A stretch of DNA of 64,000 bases from Polyangiaceae bacterium. Lineage in GTDB: Bacteria > Myxococcota_A > Polyangia > Polyangiales > Polyangiaceae. Of the stretch, positions 30,174 through 40,451 are shown in pieces (the stretch's first letter is position 1; every line of letters begins with the position of its first letter). The notes beneath the pieces are model-generated. The model saw nothing but the letters and a program-made list of their open reading frames with translations, was not told where the DNA came from and ran no database searches. A program made the translations under genes and the position numbers. The stretch lies in contig JADLEQ010000043.1 of the NCBI GenBank assembly GCA_020846005.1, positions 1 to 64,000 on the forward strand, given 5' to 3'.

Positions 30174-30926
30174 TCACTCCACGCGGTGCACCGCGGACAC
30201 GTCGACGAGCTCGAGCAGTCGGCGCACCGCCGCGTCGACGGGCCCCGGGTCGCGGGCGTCGAAGGTGAGCTTCGTCTTGTAGGCGCTGTCGAACCACTTC
30301 GGATACGACCCCACCTCGACCTCCGGGTGCTCGGCGACGACCCGGTCGATGCGCTCCTTCACGTCGGCCTCCTCGAGCGTCAGGTACACCGCCCGGGTCA
30401 CGAACGGCCGCGGCCCGCGGAGCCAGGCGCGCAGCACGACCAGCTTCGAGCGGAACACCTCGGGCACCCCCGGTAACACCCAGACGTTCTCCAGCAGGAT
30501 CGTGGGCCAGCGCACGTCCGGCGTGGTGGCGAGCGTGCAGCCCTCCGGGACGAGGGCCATGCGCAGGTGCGCCTCGGAGCACCGCTCGCCGTACGCGAGG
30601 CGGATCATCTGCGCGAGCCGATCGTCCGTGACGACCCGCCGGTCGAACGCGCGGGCGACGGCCTCGATCGTCAGATCGTCGTGGGTCGGGCCGATTCCGC
30701 CGCTCGTGACGAGCACGCCGAAGCGGCTCGCGAGCTCGCGCACCTCGGCGACGAGGATCGACATGTCGTCCGGCACGACGACGACGCGCGCGAGCTGGAC
30801 GCCCAGCGAGCGCAGCGTGCGCGCGAGCTCTACGATGTTCTCGTCCCGGATCTTGCCGCTCAGGAGCTCGTTGCCGATGACGAGGAGCGCGGCGTCGTCG
30901 ACGACCCGGGGCGTGGGCTCGCTCAT
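30174..30926 (-). CDS. CinA/MoaB-like molybdopterin-binding domain protein
   Basis: 250 aa. MoCF-type domain: [17 protein letters not shown] at the N-terminus, the strand [21 protein letters not shown], and [14 protein letters not shown]. This is the N-terminal half of CinA (about 410 aa); the C-terminal deamidase domain is absent. Such short forms occur widely and are proposed pyrophosphatases or nucleotide-pool cleaners; the function is not settled. The ATG overlaps the xseB stop by four bases (ATGA), so it is the last gene of a coupled chain. Confidence 0.85.
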   Translation of the reverse strand: MSEPTPRVVDDAALLVIGNELLSGKIRDENIVELARTLRSLGVQLARVVVVPDDMSILVAEVRELASRFGVLVTSGGIGPTHDDLTIEAVARAFDRRVVTDDRLAQMIRLAYGERCSEAHLRMALVPEGCTLATTPDVRWPTILLENVWVLPGVPEVFRSKLVVLRAWLRGPRPFVTRAVYLTLEEADVKERIDRVVAEHPEVEVGSYPKWFDSAYKTKLTFDARDPGPVDAAVRRLLELVDVSAVHRVE

Positions 30927-31207
30927 GGGTCGTCGAGCTCACGCGTCTCCGGCACGCCGCCCTGGACGCCGAGGAGCTCCTCGACGCGCTGCTCGGCGGC
31001 GTCCAGCCGAGCCTGCGCCGCGCGAGCGAGCCGCGTCCCCTCCTCGAACCGCGCCACCGACTCCTCCAGCGGGAGGTTCCCCGACTCGAGCTCCTCGACG
31101 ATCCGCGCGAGACGCTCCAGCGCCCCCTCGAACGAAGCCGGCTCGTCGGCGGGCGGGGTGGGGGCGACGGGGTCGGGGGAACGGGGCGCGCGGCGGGGGG
31201 AGCTCAT
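30923..31207 (-). CDS. xseB: exodeoxyribonuclease VII small subunit
   Basis: 94 aa. The XseB fold is a helical hairpin, visible as [38 protein letters not shown], ending in a coiled helix [11 protein letters not shown] Pro-rich N-terminus of about 24 aa precedes it. XseB assembles with the catalytic XseA, which is not in this window. The start overlaps the HEAT-repeat gene's stop, and its stop overlaps the cinA-like start, each by four bases. Confidence 0.88.
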   Translation of the reverse strand: MSSPRRAPRSPDPVAPTPPADEPASFEGALERLARIVEELESGNLPLEESVARFEEGTRLARAAQARLDAAEQRVEELLGVQGGVPETRELDDP

Positions 31208-33099
31208 CGTGGTGCGGAGCCCGGAGCCTGGTCACGCTCGGCGGCCGCGACAAGCCGCACGGTGAAATCCCGGGTCGGCAGCCCCGGCAGGACGGCGACG
31301 CCGTCCGGGTCGAGCGCGGCTGGCCACGCCCAGCTCTCGGTGAGGATCAGCGCGTCCGGCGCCGGGAGGCCGGTCTCCGGGGCGACCGAGACCCAGGCCA
31401 CGTCGCGGCCTCGCGCGTCGTCGAGCGCGAGGGGGCCGGCCAGCAGCGCGCGCCGCGCCAGCTCCCGGGTCGCGATGTCGGGCTCCAGCGCGGCGGCGAG
31501 CCCGAGCGTGCGCCGCCGCGCGCGCTCGGGCCGAGCCGCGAGCGCGGCCACGATCGCGCGGCGCACCGTGGGCTCGATCTCGGTGGCGTAGGCGTCGTCG
31601 AGGCGCCCCACGACGCCGGACGCACGGCTCGCGGCCAGCCCCCGCGCCGCGTGCGCGCGGAGCAGGACGTCCGGCGAGGCGAGCGCGTCCCGCACTCGTC
31701 GGTCGGTGCTCGCCAGATCGCGCTGCGCCAGGCGCCAGGCCGCGATGGGCGCCGTCGCGGGGCGCTCGAGGAGCCGCACGAGGATCTCCGTCGGGACGAG
31801 GGCCGCCGCGTCGTCGTCGCGTAGCGCGAGGGCGAACGCGGTCGAGTTCGCCCCGGCGACCTCCGCGACCAGGCGCCGCGCGGCGGCCGCGAGCGCCGCT
31901 CCCGACGCCGCGCGGGCGGCGCCGCGGGCGATCACCGGATCCGGCGACTCGACGAGCGCGGCCGCGCGCGCGGGGTCGAGCAGCGCGCGCGACCAGGCCG
32001 CCGCCGCGCGGAGCGCGGGATCGGTGGCGCGGAGCGACCGCTCGATGCTGTCGTCGAGGGGTGCCTCCCCGTGCCCCGCGGCGGCCGCGCGGAGCGCGAG
32101 CGCGCGGAGCGCGAGCGCGCGCGTCGGCGCGCGGCTGGACGCGCGGAGCAGCGCCGCCAGGGTGTCGTCCGTCGTCGACGACGCGAGCCGCGCCATCGCG
32201 TCGACGCGAGTCGCCTCCCCGTCCAGCCAGCGCTCGAGGCCGGCCGCCGATCGTGGCGCCTCGCCGCGGACCGGTTCGCCCACGTCGCCGTCGCCGCCCG
32301 GCGCTCGCGCGAGGGCGAGCACACGGGCCGCGGCCGCCTGGTGCGCCGGGCTCGGCGGCCGCGTACGCCAGCGCCGCGCGACCTCGACCGTCTCGAGGTC
32401 GCCGAGCCAGGTGAGCGCGACCAGCGCCTCGGCCTGCAGGGCGCCCCGCCCGTGGCGCACGGCGCGTCGCAGCGGACCGAACGCGCGCTGATCACCGAGA
32501 CGCATCGCCAGCGCGACGAACGCGCGGCCCGGCGGCGCGGCTCGAGGGGCCAGGCCGGCGAGGTCTGCGGGTGGGTAGGCGACGAAGGCCTCGATCGCGG
32601 CGTCCGCGGCGGGTCCGCTCCCGCCCAGCGCCTTCGCCAGGATCCGGATCCCGCTCGGGGTACCCACCGCCGCGAGGGCCAGCGCCGCGGTGCCGCGGGC
32701 GAGCGACCCGTAGTCGAGTGGGTCGCCCGCCCAGGCCACGCCGCCGAGTACGCGCGCGAGCGCGGCCTCCGCGACCGGGTGCGCGCCGTGGCGGCCGAGC
32801 GCCCGCACGGCGGCGAGGCGCACGGCCGGCGGTCGCGCCGCGTCGCTGGTGACCGCCTCGAGTCGCTCGAGCGCCGTCGTCGAGCCGAGCGTCGCCAGCC
32901 GATCGACGCCCGCGCGCATCCGCCCCTCGTCTCCGCTCGCCGCGAGCAGCCGGTCCGCTGCTGGGAGCCCGGCGGCCTCCAGCGGCGGCGCCAGCTGCGC
33001 GTGCGGGCGGGCGCGGGGGACGGGCCGCCCCACCTGGGCGTTCGCGGCGGCGGCAGCCGCCCAAGTCGCCCAGGCGATGGCGACGCCGCGCCGGATCAT
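31204..33099 (-). CDS. exported HEAT-repeat protein
   Basis: 631 aa. Signal peptide ([16 protein letters not shown]), then an almost entirely alpha-helical Ala/Leu/Arg-rich protein with HEAT-like repeats of about 30 aa. Recurrent helices with conserved A-x-x-A-L and D/R positions recur from about 60 to 560 (for example [40 protein letters not shown]). Such solenoids act as protein-binding scaffolds. A C-terminal 60-residue segment differs and may be beta-rich. Start at 33099 overlaps the TSP3 gene's stop (ATGA). A periplasmic partner of the TSP3/OmpA protein is the natural inference. Confidence 0.65.
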   Translation of the reverse strand: MIRRGVAIAWATWAAAAAANAQVGRPVPRARPHAQLAPPLEAAGLPAADRLLAASGDEGRMRAGVDRLATLGSTTALERLEAVTSDAARPPAVRLAAVRALGRHGAHPVAEAALARVLGGVAWAGDPLDYGSLARGTAALALAAVGTPSGIRILAKALGGSGPAADAAIEAFVAYPPADLAGLAPRAAPPGRAFVALAMRLGDQRAFGPLRRAVRHGRGALQAEALVALTWLGDLETVEVARRWRTRPPSPAHQAAAARVLALARAPGGDGDVGEPVRGEAPRSAAGLERWLDGEATRVDAMARLASSTTDDTLAALLRASSRAPTRALALRALALRAAAAGHGEAPLDDSIERSLRATDPALRAAAAWSRALLDPARAAALVESPDPVIARGAARAASGAALAAAARRLVAEVAGANSTAFALALRDDDAAALVPTEILVRLLERPATAPIAAWRLAQRDLASTDRRVRDALASPDVLLRAHAARGLAASRASGVVGRLDDAYATEIEPTVRRAIVAALAARPERARRRTLGLAAALEPDIATRELARRALLAGPLALDDARGRDVAWVSVAPETGLPAPDALILTESWAWPAALDPDGVAVLPGLPTRDFTVRLVAAAERDQAPGSAPR

Positions 33100-35099
33100 C
33101 GCGGTGGCGGGGCTGGGGCCGGCTTCGGCGGTGGAGCCGCAGCGGGCTTCGGCTGCGGGCCAGCGGGTGGGGCAGGGGGTGGGGCAGGGGGTGGGGGGGG
33201 GAGCAGCGGGAGGAACCCGATCCCTGCGGCCCGCGCCCCGGGGAGCCCCTGCACCACCGACCACGCCACGCTCTCCGCGGCGTCGTCCCGATAGGATAGC
33301 GCGCGCAGGCGCTCCACGATCGCGAACGCCTGCCCGAGCGCTGCCTGCTCCGCCTCCGGCGTGTCGCCGCGCGCGCGGACGCCCACCAGGATCGTCAGGG
33401 CAGGATCGCGCGCCAGCTCGCGGGCGAGCGCGCGCAGGACGCCGTCGCTCGCCGCGGCCGGCTCCGTCCCCGTCGCGCCGCCGACGAACTCCACGCGGCC
33501 CCGCACCTCCAGCACCGGCTCGGCGCCGCCCTTGCGCACGATCTCGACGAGCGGACGCTTCTTCTGCGCGCCAGCGGCGTCGGCGTCGGGGCAACCGTCG
33601 GTGTCCGCGTCACCGTCGAAGTCCTCTGCCTCGTCGGGGCAGCGGTCTTCGGCGTCCGGGTAGGTGTCGCCGTCTCGATCGGGCGAGGGGCAGCCGGAGA
33701 GCGCGGGATCCTCGCGGGGCGGCCCGGGGAGCTTCGGGCACGCGTCCTCGGTGTCCGGGATGCGATCGGCGTCGTCGTCGAGGTCGGGGCAGCCGTCGGC
33801 GTCCTGGTGGCCGTCGAGGTCCTCGGGCTGCTCGGGGCAACGGTCCTTCGCGTCGACGACGCCGTCGGCGTCGAGATCCCGGATCGGGCAGCCGCGCTCC
33901 GCCGCGGGGCGGTCCCCGGCGGGCTCGCGCGGGCAGGCGTCCTCCGCGTCCGGCACGCCGTCGTCGTCGTCGTCGCGCTCGGGGCAGCCGTCTTCGTCCT
34001 CGTGCTCGTCCTCATCCTCGGGCTCGCGGCGGCAGCGGTCGCGATCGTCCGGCACGCCGTCGTCGTCGTCGTCGAAGTCGGGGCAGCCGTCCGTGTCCTC
34101 GAAGCCGTCGCGGTCCTCGGCGAGGTCCGGGCACTCGTCCTCGTCGTCCGGCAGAGCGTCGGCGTCCACGTCGCGCAGCCGTGGCGACCACGCCACTCCC
34201 CCGACGACCCGCACGAGCGGCGACCCGATCGCGTCACCGAGCGGGAGCTCCGCGCCGGCGAACACCGACGCATCGCCGAACCGGCGCCGCGCGCCCGCGC
34301 CGACCGCGGCCGGTGAGTGGCGCGGCGCCGCGAACGATGGGCCGAGCGCGACCGCGCCGTGCGACTCCACGGTCACCAGCCACTGGCCGCTGTCGTCGAG
34401 CCCGAAGGCCTGCGGGCGGAGCGCGAGGCCGCCCGACCACGGCAGCGAGTGGCCGACCTCGTCGCCGCCGAAGGTCTCGAGATCGGTCCGGACCCGGACG
34501 CCCGCCGCGCCGTGCAGGTCGATCGCGAGCAGCCGGAGCTCGAGCAGGGCGCGCAGCTCTCCGACCGGCGCGCCCTCGCCCACGGTGCTCCCCGGGTCGC
34601 CCGTCGGCAACGACAGCGCGGTGAGCGCGCCGAGCCCGAAGCCGCCGTACTCGTCCGGCGGCAGGAGCGACGCCTTCGCGAGCAGGCGCGCGTCCCCGAG
34701 CGCCGTGCGCGGCAGTCGCCCGAGGCCGAGCGAGGCGCGCGCCGCGTCCGGTGCGTCCTCGCGCTGGTAGACGACCGTCGGGAGCGCCAGGCCGAGCGCC
34801 AGCCGATCCGCCGCGCCGAGCGACGCCACGTAGTCGACCGCCACCTGGTCCGTGACCACGCCGCCGAGCCGCTCGCCCGCGGGGTCGTCCACGTCGATCG
34901 GGCGGTGCGCCCAGGACGCCCAAACGCCGAGATCCACCTCGCCGAGCTCCGGCACCGCCGTCCGCTCGAGGGCAAGGCCGCCGTGCGGATCGAGCGGCGG
35001 AGCCCAGGTCCGCAGGTCGAGCGACGGCGCTGGCTCGGCGCGCGCGGCGGCCGCCGCGGCGGAGACGAGGAGGAAGAAAGCGCCGGATCGGCGGAGCAT
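33096..35099 (-). CDS. outer-membrane protein with TSP3 calcium repeats and OmpA-like end
   Basis: 667 aa. Signal peptide ([17 protein letters not shown]). Residues about 25-305 look like a beta-barrel with amphipathic strands. From 308 to about 506 come thrombospondin-type-3 repeats, each with DxDxDG-type Ca2+ loops and CP spacers (for example [14 protein letters not shown]). Next is a divergent OmpA-like block (about 520-613) with a VEFVGG strand, long helix and [11 protein letters not shown], lacking the standard peptidoglycan-binding Asp/Arg pair. A Pro-rich tail ends the protein. It is the first gene of a four-gene chain joined by ATGA overlaps; the divergent murA lies 90 bp away. Confidence 0.78.
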   Translation of the reverse strand: MLRRSGAFFLLVSAAAAAARAEPAPSLDLRTWAPPLDPHGGLALERTAVPELGEVDLGVWASWAHRPIDVDDPAGERLGGVVTDQVAVDYVASLGAADRLALGLALPTVVYQREDAPDAARASLGLGRLPRTALGDARLLAKASLLPPDEYGGFGLGALTALSLPTGDPGSTVGEGAPVGELRALLELRLLAIDLHGAAGVRVRTDLETFGGDEVGHSLPWSGGLALRPQAFGLDDSGQWLVTVESHGAVALGPSFAAPRHSPAAVGAGARRRFGDASVFAGAELPLGDAIGSPLVRVVGGVAWSPRLRDVDADALPDDEDECPDLAEDRDGFEDTDGCPDFDDDDDGVPDDRDRCRREPEDEDEHEDEDGCPERDDDDDGVPDAEDACPREPAGDRPAAERGCPIRDLDADGVVDAKDRCPEQPEDLDGHQDADGCPDLDDDADRIPDTEDACPKLPGPPREDPALSGCPSPDRDGDTYPDAEDRCPDEAEDFDGDADTDGCPDADAAGAQKKRPLVEIVRKGGAEPVLEVRGRVEFVGGATGTEPAAASDGVLRALARELARDPALTILVGVRARGDTPEAEQAALGQAFAIVERLRALSYRDDAAESVAWSVVQGLPGARAAGIGFLPLLPPPPPAPPPAPPAGPQPKPAAAPPPKPAPAPPPR

Positions 35100-35189
35100 G
35101 GCGGGCAGCCTAGCAAACCTCGCCCGGCGCGTGCGGACGGGCCCGCCTCCTCCACCCCAGCCGGCGCCCGTCCGTGGTACACGGGCGCC

Positions 35190-36461
35190 GTGAAGGCGAT
35201 CCGCATCCGTGGCTCGCGCCCGCTCTCCGGCACGATCCGGGTCGGTGGCGCGAAGAACGCGGCCCTCCCCATCCTCTGCGCCACGCTGCTCTCGGACGGC
35301 GCGAGCCTGCTCCGCAACGTCCCCGCGCTCCGCGACATCGACACCACCGCGGCGCTCCTCCGCTTCCTCGGCCGCGACGTGATCGTCGCCGCGCCCGAGG
35401 TCCGCGTCGCGCCAGCGACCCGCGTCGCCCGCCCCGAGGCGCCGTACGAGCTCGTCCGGCAGATGCGCGCGAGCGTGCTCGTGCTCGGTCCGCTCGTGGC
35501 GCGATACGGCCGCGCGAAGGTGTCGCTCCCCGGCGGCTGCGCCATCGGCGCGCGCCCCGTCGACCAGCACCTCATGGGCCTGGAGGCGCTCGGCGCCAAG
35601 ATCACCGTCGAGCACGGCTACGTGATCGCCGAGGCGCCGCGCCTCCGGGGCGCCGAGATCGTGTTCGACATGCCGACGGTCACGGGCACCGAGAACCTGC
35701 TCATGGCGGCGGCGCTCGCCCGCGGCAGGACGACGCTGGTGAACTGCGCGCGGGAGCCCGAGGTGGTGGAGCTCGCGGCGGTGCTCAACAAGATGGGCGC
35801 CGAGGTGCAGGGCGCCGGCTCGTCCGTAATCCACGTCGTCGGTCGCGACGAGCTCGACCCGTTCGATCACGCCATCCAGTCCGATCGGATCGAGGCCGGC
35901 ACGTTCATGGCCGCGATCGGCGCCGCGGGGGGGGACGTGCTGCTCGAGGAGGCCCCCCTCGACGATCTCGAGCCGGTGGTCGCCAAGCTGCGACAGGCGG
36001 GCGTCGAGATCGAGCGCGAGGGCGCGCACGCGCGGGTCCGCCGGCTCGGGCCGATCCGGGCGGTCGACGTGACGACCGCGCCGCACCCGGGCTTCCCGAC
36101 GGACATGCAGGCGCAGCTCATGGCGATGATGACGGTCGCCACGGGTCGGAGCGTGATGGTCGAGACGATCTTCGAGAACCGCTTCATGCACGTGCCGGAG
36201 CTCGTCCGCATGGGCGCCGACATCGAGACCCACCACAACACCGCGATCATCCAGGGCGTGCAGCGCCTCTCCGGCGCGGGCGTGATGGCCACGGACCTGC
36301 GCGCCAGCGCCTCGCTCGTCATCGCGGGCCTGATCGCCGAGGGCGAGACGATCGTGCACCGGGTCTACCACCTGGATCGCGGCTACGAGCGCATCGAGGA
36401 GAAGCTCGCCGGCGCGGGCGCCGACGTGACGCGCATCGACGCGAACGGCGAGGAAGCGTGA
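35190..36461 (+). CDS. murA: UDP-N-acetylglucosamine 1-carboxyvinyltransferase
   Basis: 423 aa. Transfers enolpyruvate from PEP to UDP-GlcNAc, the first committed step of peptidoglycan synthesis. The GTG start at 35190 gives the usual opening MKAIRIRG...GAKNAALP. Catalytic Cys117 sits in the loop [15 protein letters not shown], so the enzyme should be fosfomycin-sensitive in principle. Further conserved blocks are [31 protein letters not shown] and [14 protein letters not shown]. The stop overlaps the hisG start by four bases. Confidence 0.96.
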   Translation: MKAIRIRGSRPLSGTIRVGGAKNAALPILCATLLSDGASLLRNVPALRDIDTTAALLRFLGRDVIVAAPEVRVAPATRVARPEAPYELVRQMRASVLVLGPLVARYGRAKVSLPGGCAIGARPVDQHLMGLEALGAKITVEHGYVIAEAPRLRGAEIVFDMPTVTGTENLLMAAALARGRTTLVNCAREPEVVELAAVLNKMGAEVQGAGSSVIHVVGRDELDPFDHAIQSDRIEAGTFMAAIGAAGGDVLLEEAPLDDLEPVVAKLRQAGVEIEREGAHARVRRLGPIRAVDVTTAPHPGFPTDMQAQLMAMMTVATGRSVMVETIFENRFMHVPELVRMGADIETHHNTAIIQGVQRLSGAGVMATDLRASASLVIAGLIAEGETIVHRVYHLDRGYERIEEKLAGAGADVTRIDANGEEA

Positions 36462-37108
36462 GCGCGGGCGGCCGCGATCCGCTCCGCATCGCCGTGCCGA
36501 AGGGGCGTGTCCTCTCCGGCCTCGCGCGCCTCTTCGCGCGAGCGGGGATCGACTGCGGCGACCTGCTCGCCGACGACCGCCGCCTCGTGCGGGACAGCGG
36601 CGACGGCCGGCTGCGCTTCTACCTGCTCAAGCCGGACGACGTGCCCACCTGGGTGGAGTACGGCGCAGCCGATCTCGGCGTGAGCGGGCGCGACGTGCTG
36701 ATGGAGCGGCGCTACCGCCTCTACCAGCTGGTCGAGCTCGGCATCGGGAGGTGCCGCCTCGTCGTCGCGACGCGCAAGGGAGCCGTCGTGCCCGACGCGC
36801 CGCGCATCGCCACCAAGTATCGGGAGCTCGCCGCCGCGCACTTCGGCGCGCGCGGGATCCAGGCGGAGATCGTCTACGTGCAGGGCTCGGTCGAGCTCGC
36901 GCCGCTCACCGGCCTGGCGGACGCCATCGTCGATCTCGTCGAGACGGGCACGACCCTGGTCGAGAACGACCTGGAGGAGCGCGAGACGATCGCCGAGATC
37001 TCGAGCGTCCTCGTCGCCAATCCGGCGCTCTACAAGCTGCGGCTCGCCGAGGCGCGGGGCGTCGTGGAGCGGCTGCGGGCGGCGGTCGAGTCCGCGGGCG
37101 AGGCGTGA
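36458..37108 (+). CDS. hisG: ATP phosphoribosyltransferase, short form
   Basis: 216 aa. First enzyme of histidine synthesis, joining ATP and PRPP. Visible blocks: IAVPKGRVL at the N-terminus, [35 protein letters not shown] (PRPP loop) and [21 protein letters not shown]. The C-terminal regulatory ACT-like domain of long HisG is absent, so by family rule it needs the regulatory subunit HisZ, which is not in this window. GTG at 36458 overlaps the murA stop (GTGA). No other his gene is adjacent. Confidence 0.93.
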   Translation: MSAGGRDPLRIAVPKGRVLSGLARLFARAGIDCGDLLADDRRLVRDSGDGRLRFYLLKPDDVPTWVEYGAADLGVSGRDVLMERRYRLYQLVELGIGRCRLVVATRKGAVVPDAPRIATKYRELAAAHFGARGIQAEIVYVQGSVELAPLTGLADAIVDLVETGTTLVENDLEERETIAEISSVLVANPALYKLRLAEARGVVERLRAAVESAGEA

Positions 37109-37148
37109 GGCTCCGGGGCGCGGGAGCGCTCGCGCGCGCAGATCGCGC

Positions 37149-38072
37149 TCACTGGTCGCAGACGCAGCTCCAGATCAACAGCCACGCGCAGTGGCCTCCC
37201 GTATAGGTTCCTCCCCCTTCCGGGATGTTGTCGGGGCACAAGCAGAAATTGTTACACTCCGTCGGATCGCAGGTGAAAGGACCCAGGACGGGCTGGCAGC
37301 GGCCCGCGACGCACTGAGGTCCGAACACCCCCCCGCCGCAGTTCGTGCTCGGGCAGCACGGCGTCACCGTGCCGCCCGTCCCCCCGCCGCCGCCCGTCCC
37401 CCCGCCGCCGCCCGTTGCGCCCGTCCCCCCGGTGGCACCCGTCCCCCCGGTACCTCCGGTAGGTACGCAGGTCGAGCCGCTCCGGACGTACCCCGAGCGG
37501 CAGGCGAAGTCGCACAGGCCTCCGGCGCACGCGGCGTCGGAGTTGGCGGGGGGCGCGCCGCACGGCGTGCAGCCGATCGTCGAGCAGCCCACGTCGGGGC
37601 TGGGCGCGACGCACGCCTGGTTGCACAGCTTCTCCCCGGGCGGACACCCCGCCGTGCCGCCGGAGCCGCCGCTCGCCGAGCCCGCCGAGCCTCCGCTGGT
37701 GGCGCCGGACGACCCGCCGCTCGTCGAGCCCGCAGCGCCCCCGCTGGCGGCGCCGGACGATCCGCCGCTCGCGGCCCCGGACGACCCGCCGCTCGTCGAG
37801 CCCGCCGTTCCGCCGCCGGACGAGCCGGACGAGCCGCCGGCTCCCCCCGTGCCCGCCGAAGCATCCCCCGCGGCGCCGCTCGCTGACGCGTCCGCCTGCG
37901 CTCCCGCGCCACCGCCGGCGTTCCCGCTAGCGCCGGAGCCGCCCGTCCCCTGGCGGAGGAGCGAGTCGTCCACGTCAGGGCTCTGTGCGCAGGACGCAGG
38001 CACCATCGCGACCGCGAGCGACGCCGCGACGACGGAGAGGAGATCGGAGCGCGAAGCAGCCACGCCCAGCAT
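37149..38072 (-). CDS. Gly/Ser-rich Cys-motif lipoprotein
   Basis: 307 aa. Signal peptide and lipobox Val-Pro-Ala-Ser-Cys. Residues about 40-140 are a low-complexity Gly/Ser/Ala/Thr linker (repeats of SGGSSGA). A Cys-rich module follows: CPPGEKLCNQACVAP...CGAPP...CDFACRSGYV, the kind of CxxG-Cx-CV motif common in myxobacterial surface proteins. After a second Gly/Thr linker comes a last module (CCPSTNCGGGVFGPQCVAGRC...CDPTECNNFC) and a short C-terminal GGHCAWLLIWSCVCDQ. Cell-surface exposed, function unknown. Confidence 0.65.
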   Translation of the reverse strand: MLGVAASRSDLLSVVAASLAVAMVPASCAQSPDVDDSLLRQGTGGSGASGNAGGGAGAQADASASGAAGDASAGTGGAGGSSGSSGGGTAGSTSGGSSGAASGGSSGAASGGAAGSTSGGSSGATSGGSAGSASGGSGGTAGCPPGEKLCNQACVAPSPDVGCSTIGCTPCGAPPANSDAACAGGLCDFACRSGYVRSGSTCVPTGGTGGTGATGGTGATGGGGGTGGGGGTGGTVTPCCPSTNCGGGVFGPQCVAGRCQPVLGPFTCDPTECNNFCLCPDNIPEGGGTYTGGHCAWLLIWSCVCDQ

Positions 38073-38188
38073 GTTACCCGTCGGCGCGGCGCGTGCACGC
38101 GGCGACGCGTGCACGCCGCGGCGCGTGAGCGGCGGGCGGCGTCGCTCGTTCGGGCGCCGGCGGAAGTCTCCCGCCAGCCTGTCACGCC

Positions 38189-39139
38189 TCACCGCGCGCC
38201 GCGCGACGGGTCCGCGCAGCACCGGAACCCGACGAAGTAGTATCGCCACTCGGGGGCGTGGCTCGTCGTGACCGGTCGGCACGCGTTGCGGACGTGCCCC
38301 CACGCGCCGCCCTTCAGCGCGGCCCAGCGACCGCGCTCCGTCGCGCGCTCCCGATCGGCGCGCACCCACTCGTCGACGTTGCCCGTGAGGTCGAGCACGC
38401 CGAAGCCGCTCGCGCACGACGGGCGGCTCCCGCTCGGTGCGCTGCGGTCCAGGCGGCTCACCTCGGCGTCGCGCTCGTCGCGGGAGGCCGAGTGCAGGGC
38501 GCTCAGGCGGGGAGACACCCAGGCGTGATCGAGGTTGCACGCGTCCGCGGAGCGCGCCCACCCGTAGGGGAAGGGCGTCTCGGCCGGGCCCTCGCAGGCA
38601 GCCGTCCACTCACGCTCCTGGCAGAGGCGCTGTCCGCGCGCCTCGCACGCCCGCGCCGCCTCGTGCCAGCTCGTCATCACCGCCGGCTTCGCGCCCGGCG
38701 CGTTCGGGTACTCGTGCCGATCGATGCAGAAGTCGAGCGCCTCGCGCGGCGCCCGGCAGTCCGACGATCCCTCCGCGAAGCGGTGGCAGATCGTGATGTG
38801 GTTCGACCGGTCGCGCTCCTCGTGCAGGCACCTGCGGAGCATCGTCGGGCAGAAGTCGTGCTGGACGTGCACGGCGCCGGGCGGACACACCGCGTCGCCA
38901 GCGGGTGGCGGCGACGCGCGCGCGGACGCCAGGGGCGGCGCGACGGGGGAGGCCGCGGGGGGCCGGGCCGCCGAGGCCTCGGCGGGCGCCGCGCGCTCCG
39001 TCCCCGGGGCGACGGCGGGCGGCGCAGTGCTCGAACGATCCGGCGAGCGATCCGCGGGTCGCGCGCTCGTGCAGGCGCCCAGGCCGGCGCTCACGCCGAT
39101 CCCTACGCGGGCGATCCGGCGAGCCCAGGCTCCGAACAC
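38189..39139 (-). CDS. FGE/sulfatase-modifying-like lipoprotein (copy C)
   Basis: 316 aa. GTG at 39139 opens a signal with lipobox Gly-Leu-Gly-Ala-Cys; the exact start is uncertain because the frame is open further upstream. After an Ala/Pro spacer (to about 100) comes an FGE-type domain: HEYPNAPGAK, ACEARGQRLCQEREW, ACEGPAETPFPYG, VLDLTGNVDEWV, ALKGGAWGHVRNACRP, then TSHAPEWRYYFVGFRCC. As in copies A and B, the FGE copper-binding CxxxxC is replaced (WGHVRNAC). Next to it on the same strand is the ComEA-like gene, 56 bp upstream. Confidence 0.78.
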   Translation of the reverse strand: MFGAWARRIARVGIGVSAGLGACTSARPADRSPDRSSTAPPAVAPGTERAAPAEASAARPPAASPVAPPLASARASPPPAGDAVCPPGAVHVQHDFCPTMLRRCLHEERDRSNHITICHRFAEGSSDCRAPREALDFCIDRHEYPNAPGAKPAVMTSWHEAARACEARGQRLCQEREWTAACEGPAETPFPYGWARSADACNLDHAWVSPRLSALHSASRDERDAEVSRLDRSAPSGSRPSCASGFGVLDLTGNVDEWVRADRERATERGRWAALKGGAWGHVRNACRPVTTSHAPEWRYYFVGFRCCADPSRGAR

Positions 39140-39195
39140 CCCTGAAGCCTCGCGCGGTGTCCGGCTCGCGCGCAAGCGCGGCCGACGGCCCTGGC

Positions 39196-39984
39196 TCAGC
39201 GGGCGACGGGCGGCGCGCTCGTGGCGTGCGCGGCGCTCGCGGATCCCGATGGCGCGACGGCGCCCGCCGCCGGGGCTCCGGGTGGCGGGTCGAGGAGCAT
39301 GCGCTCGCGCATCCTCTTCAGGGCGCGGACGCCGATGCCGCGGACGCGGAGCAGATCGTTCACGTGACGGAAGCGGCCGCCGCGCTTCTCGCGCAGGCGC
39401 ACGATCTCCTCGGCGCGGCGCAGGCCGATGCCGGGGAGCTCGGCGATCTCCTCGGCGGTGGCGAGGTTCAGCACGACGCGTCCGTCTGCCGTCGTGCCGG
39501 GGGTCGCCCCCCAACGGATCTTGCCGTGACCCCTGCGCGCGCAGGGATCCGCGCCGGGCGGCGCGGTAGCCGACGGCGCGGTCGTCAGGCCGGCGAAGAT
39601 CGCGGCCGGCGCCTCCGGCTCGCCGGCGCGGTCCGTCCCGTGGGCGGGGCGCGTGCCGCCGCCGGATCGCTCACGCCCCGGCTCGGTGGCGGCGAGCCAC
39701 GCCTCGCCGAGGTCGTGGCGGAGCAGCGCCGCGCTAGCAGACGGGAGCACGAACGTCACCGGGCCGTGCCGCCGCGCGAGCGACCACGTACCGATCCCCG
39801 CGAGGAGGATCATACCCAGGCCGACGCCGGCCAGCTTCGCCGCCGCCGGTGCCCAGAGGCTCTCGGAATACCAGCGCCTCCAGCGCGAGAGGACGGGGGC
39901 CGCGCCCGGGCCCCCGTCCACCGCCGTCGGCAGATCACCACGCGGGTCGCGCGGCGCGGGCTCTCTCTCGATACCGACGTGCAT
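39196..39984 (-). CDS. ComEA-like helix-hairpin-helix protein
   Basis: 262 aa. One transmembrane helix near 45-65 (LAGVGLGMILLAGIGTWSL) follows a cytosolic N-terminus. A periplasmic linker rich in Ala/Gly/Pro leads to a C-terminal HhH domain (about 178-235): LNLATAEEIAELPGIGLRRAEEIVRLREKRGGRFRHVNDLL, matching ComEA, which binds incoming DNA during natural transformation. The end is a further Ala/Pro tail. Start at 39984 is chosen because upstream sequence is Arg/Thr-rich and non-coding in character. No other com genes are here. Confidence 0.8.
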   Translation of the reverse strand: MHVGIEREPAPRDPRGDLPTAVDGGPGAAPVLSRWRRWYSESLWAPAAAKLAGVGLGMILLAGIGTWSLARRHGPVTFVLPSASAALLRHDLGEAWLAATEPGRERSGGGTRPAHGTDRAGEPEAPAAIFAGLTTAPSATAPPGADPCARRGHGKIRWGATPGTTADGRVVLNLATAEEIAELPGIGLRRAEEIVRLREKRGGRFRHVNDLLRVRGIGVRALKRMRERMLLDPPPGAPAAGAVAPSGSASAAHATSAPPVAR

Positions 39985-39997
39985 CGCGGCGCTCCGT

Positions 39998-40243
39998 TCA
40001 GCCGACCGCCGCGTACGGCTCGTCGAGGTGCAGGTCGCTCTGACCGTTGCCGTTCGAGCGCGAGCTCGCCTCGTCGCGCGGGTGGTAGTCACGGATGACG
40101 ACCTCGCCGCTCACCGGCACCGCGTCCAGCTTGAGGGTGATCGAGCCGTCGCTGTTGACGAAGGCGGCTCCCACCCGGTTCCAGTACGAGCGGCCCTGCC
40201 GCTCGCTCACCACGTACGCGATCTTCAGCTTCCCCTGGGTCAT
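39998..40243 (-). CDS. 81-aa conserved small protein
   Basis: 81 aa, cytoplasmic, no signal. The core reads SYWNRVGAAFVNSDGSITLKLDAVPVSGEVVIRDY, a beta-rich pattern I recognise as recurring in short uncharacterised proteins of myxobacteria and relatives. The tail is Ser/Asn/Asp-rich. It has the strongest Shine-Dalgarno of the window, AAAAGGAG, 8 nt before the ATG. Its stop lies 13 bp before the ComEA-like gene start. An 8-bp hairpin is in its leader (next feature). Function unknown. Confidence 0.7.
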   Translation of the reverse strand: MTQGKLKIAYVVSERQGRSYWNRVGAAFVNSDGSITLKLDAVPVSGEVVIRDYHPRDEASSRSNGNGQSDLHLDEPYAAVG

Positions 40244-40274
40244 GTCGATTCTCCTTTTCGGTTCTCTTGGGTCT

Positions 40275-40293
40275 CGAGGCCGAAGCGGCCTCG
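40275..40293 (-). promoter_or_regulatory. perfect 8-bp hairpin in the leader of the 81-aa gene
   Basis: CGAGGCCG/CGGCCTCG with a 3-nt loop, about 30 nt upstream of the small gene's ATG and downstream of any promoter in the 208-bp divergent region. No T-tract follows, so it is not a classical terminator. An mRNA leader structure or operator is possible. The rest of 40294-40451 shows no clear promoter. Confidence 0.45.
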
Positions 40294-40451
40294 GCCAGGG
40301 CAGGTGCGAGGCGCGTGCCGCGTATGAGGAGCGTGGATCTCCGCGCTTCCTCCCCGCCCCCCGGTGGCGGACCGCTGGCCGCGGGCGGCGGCCGCCACCT
40401 GCCCCCGGCCGCACCTGCTCGCCGACCCTCCTCGGTGCATACTCAGTCGTC

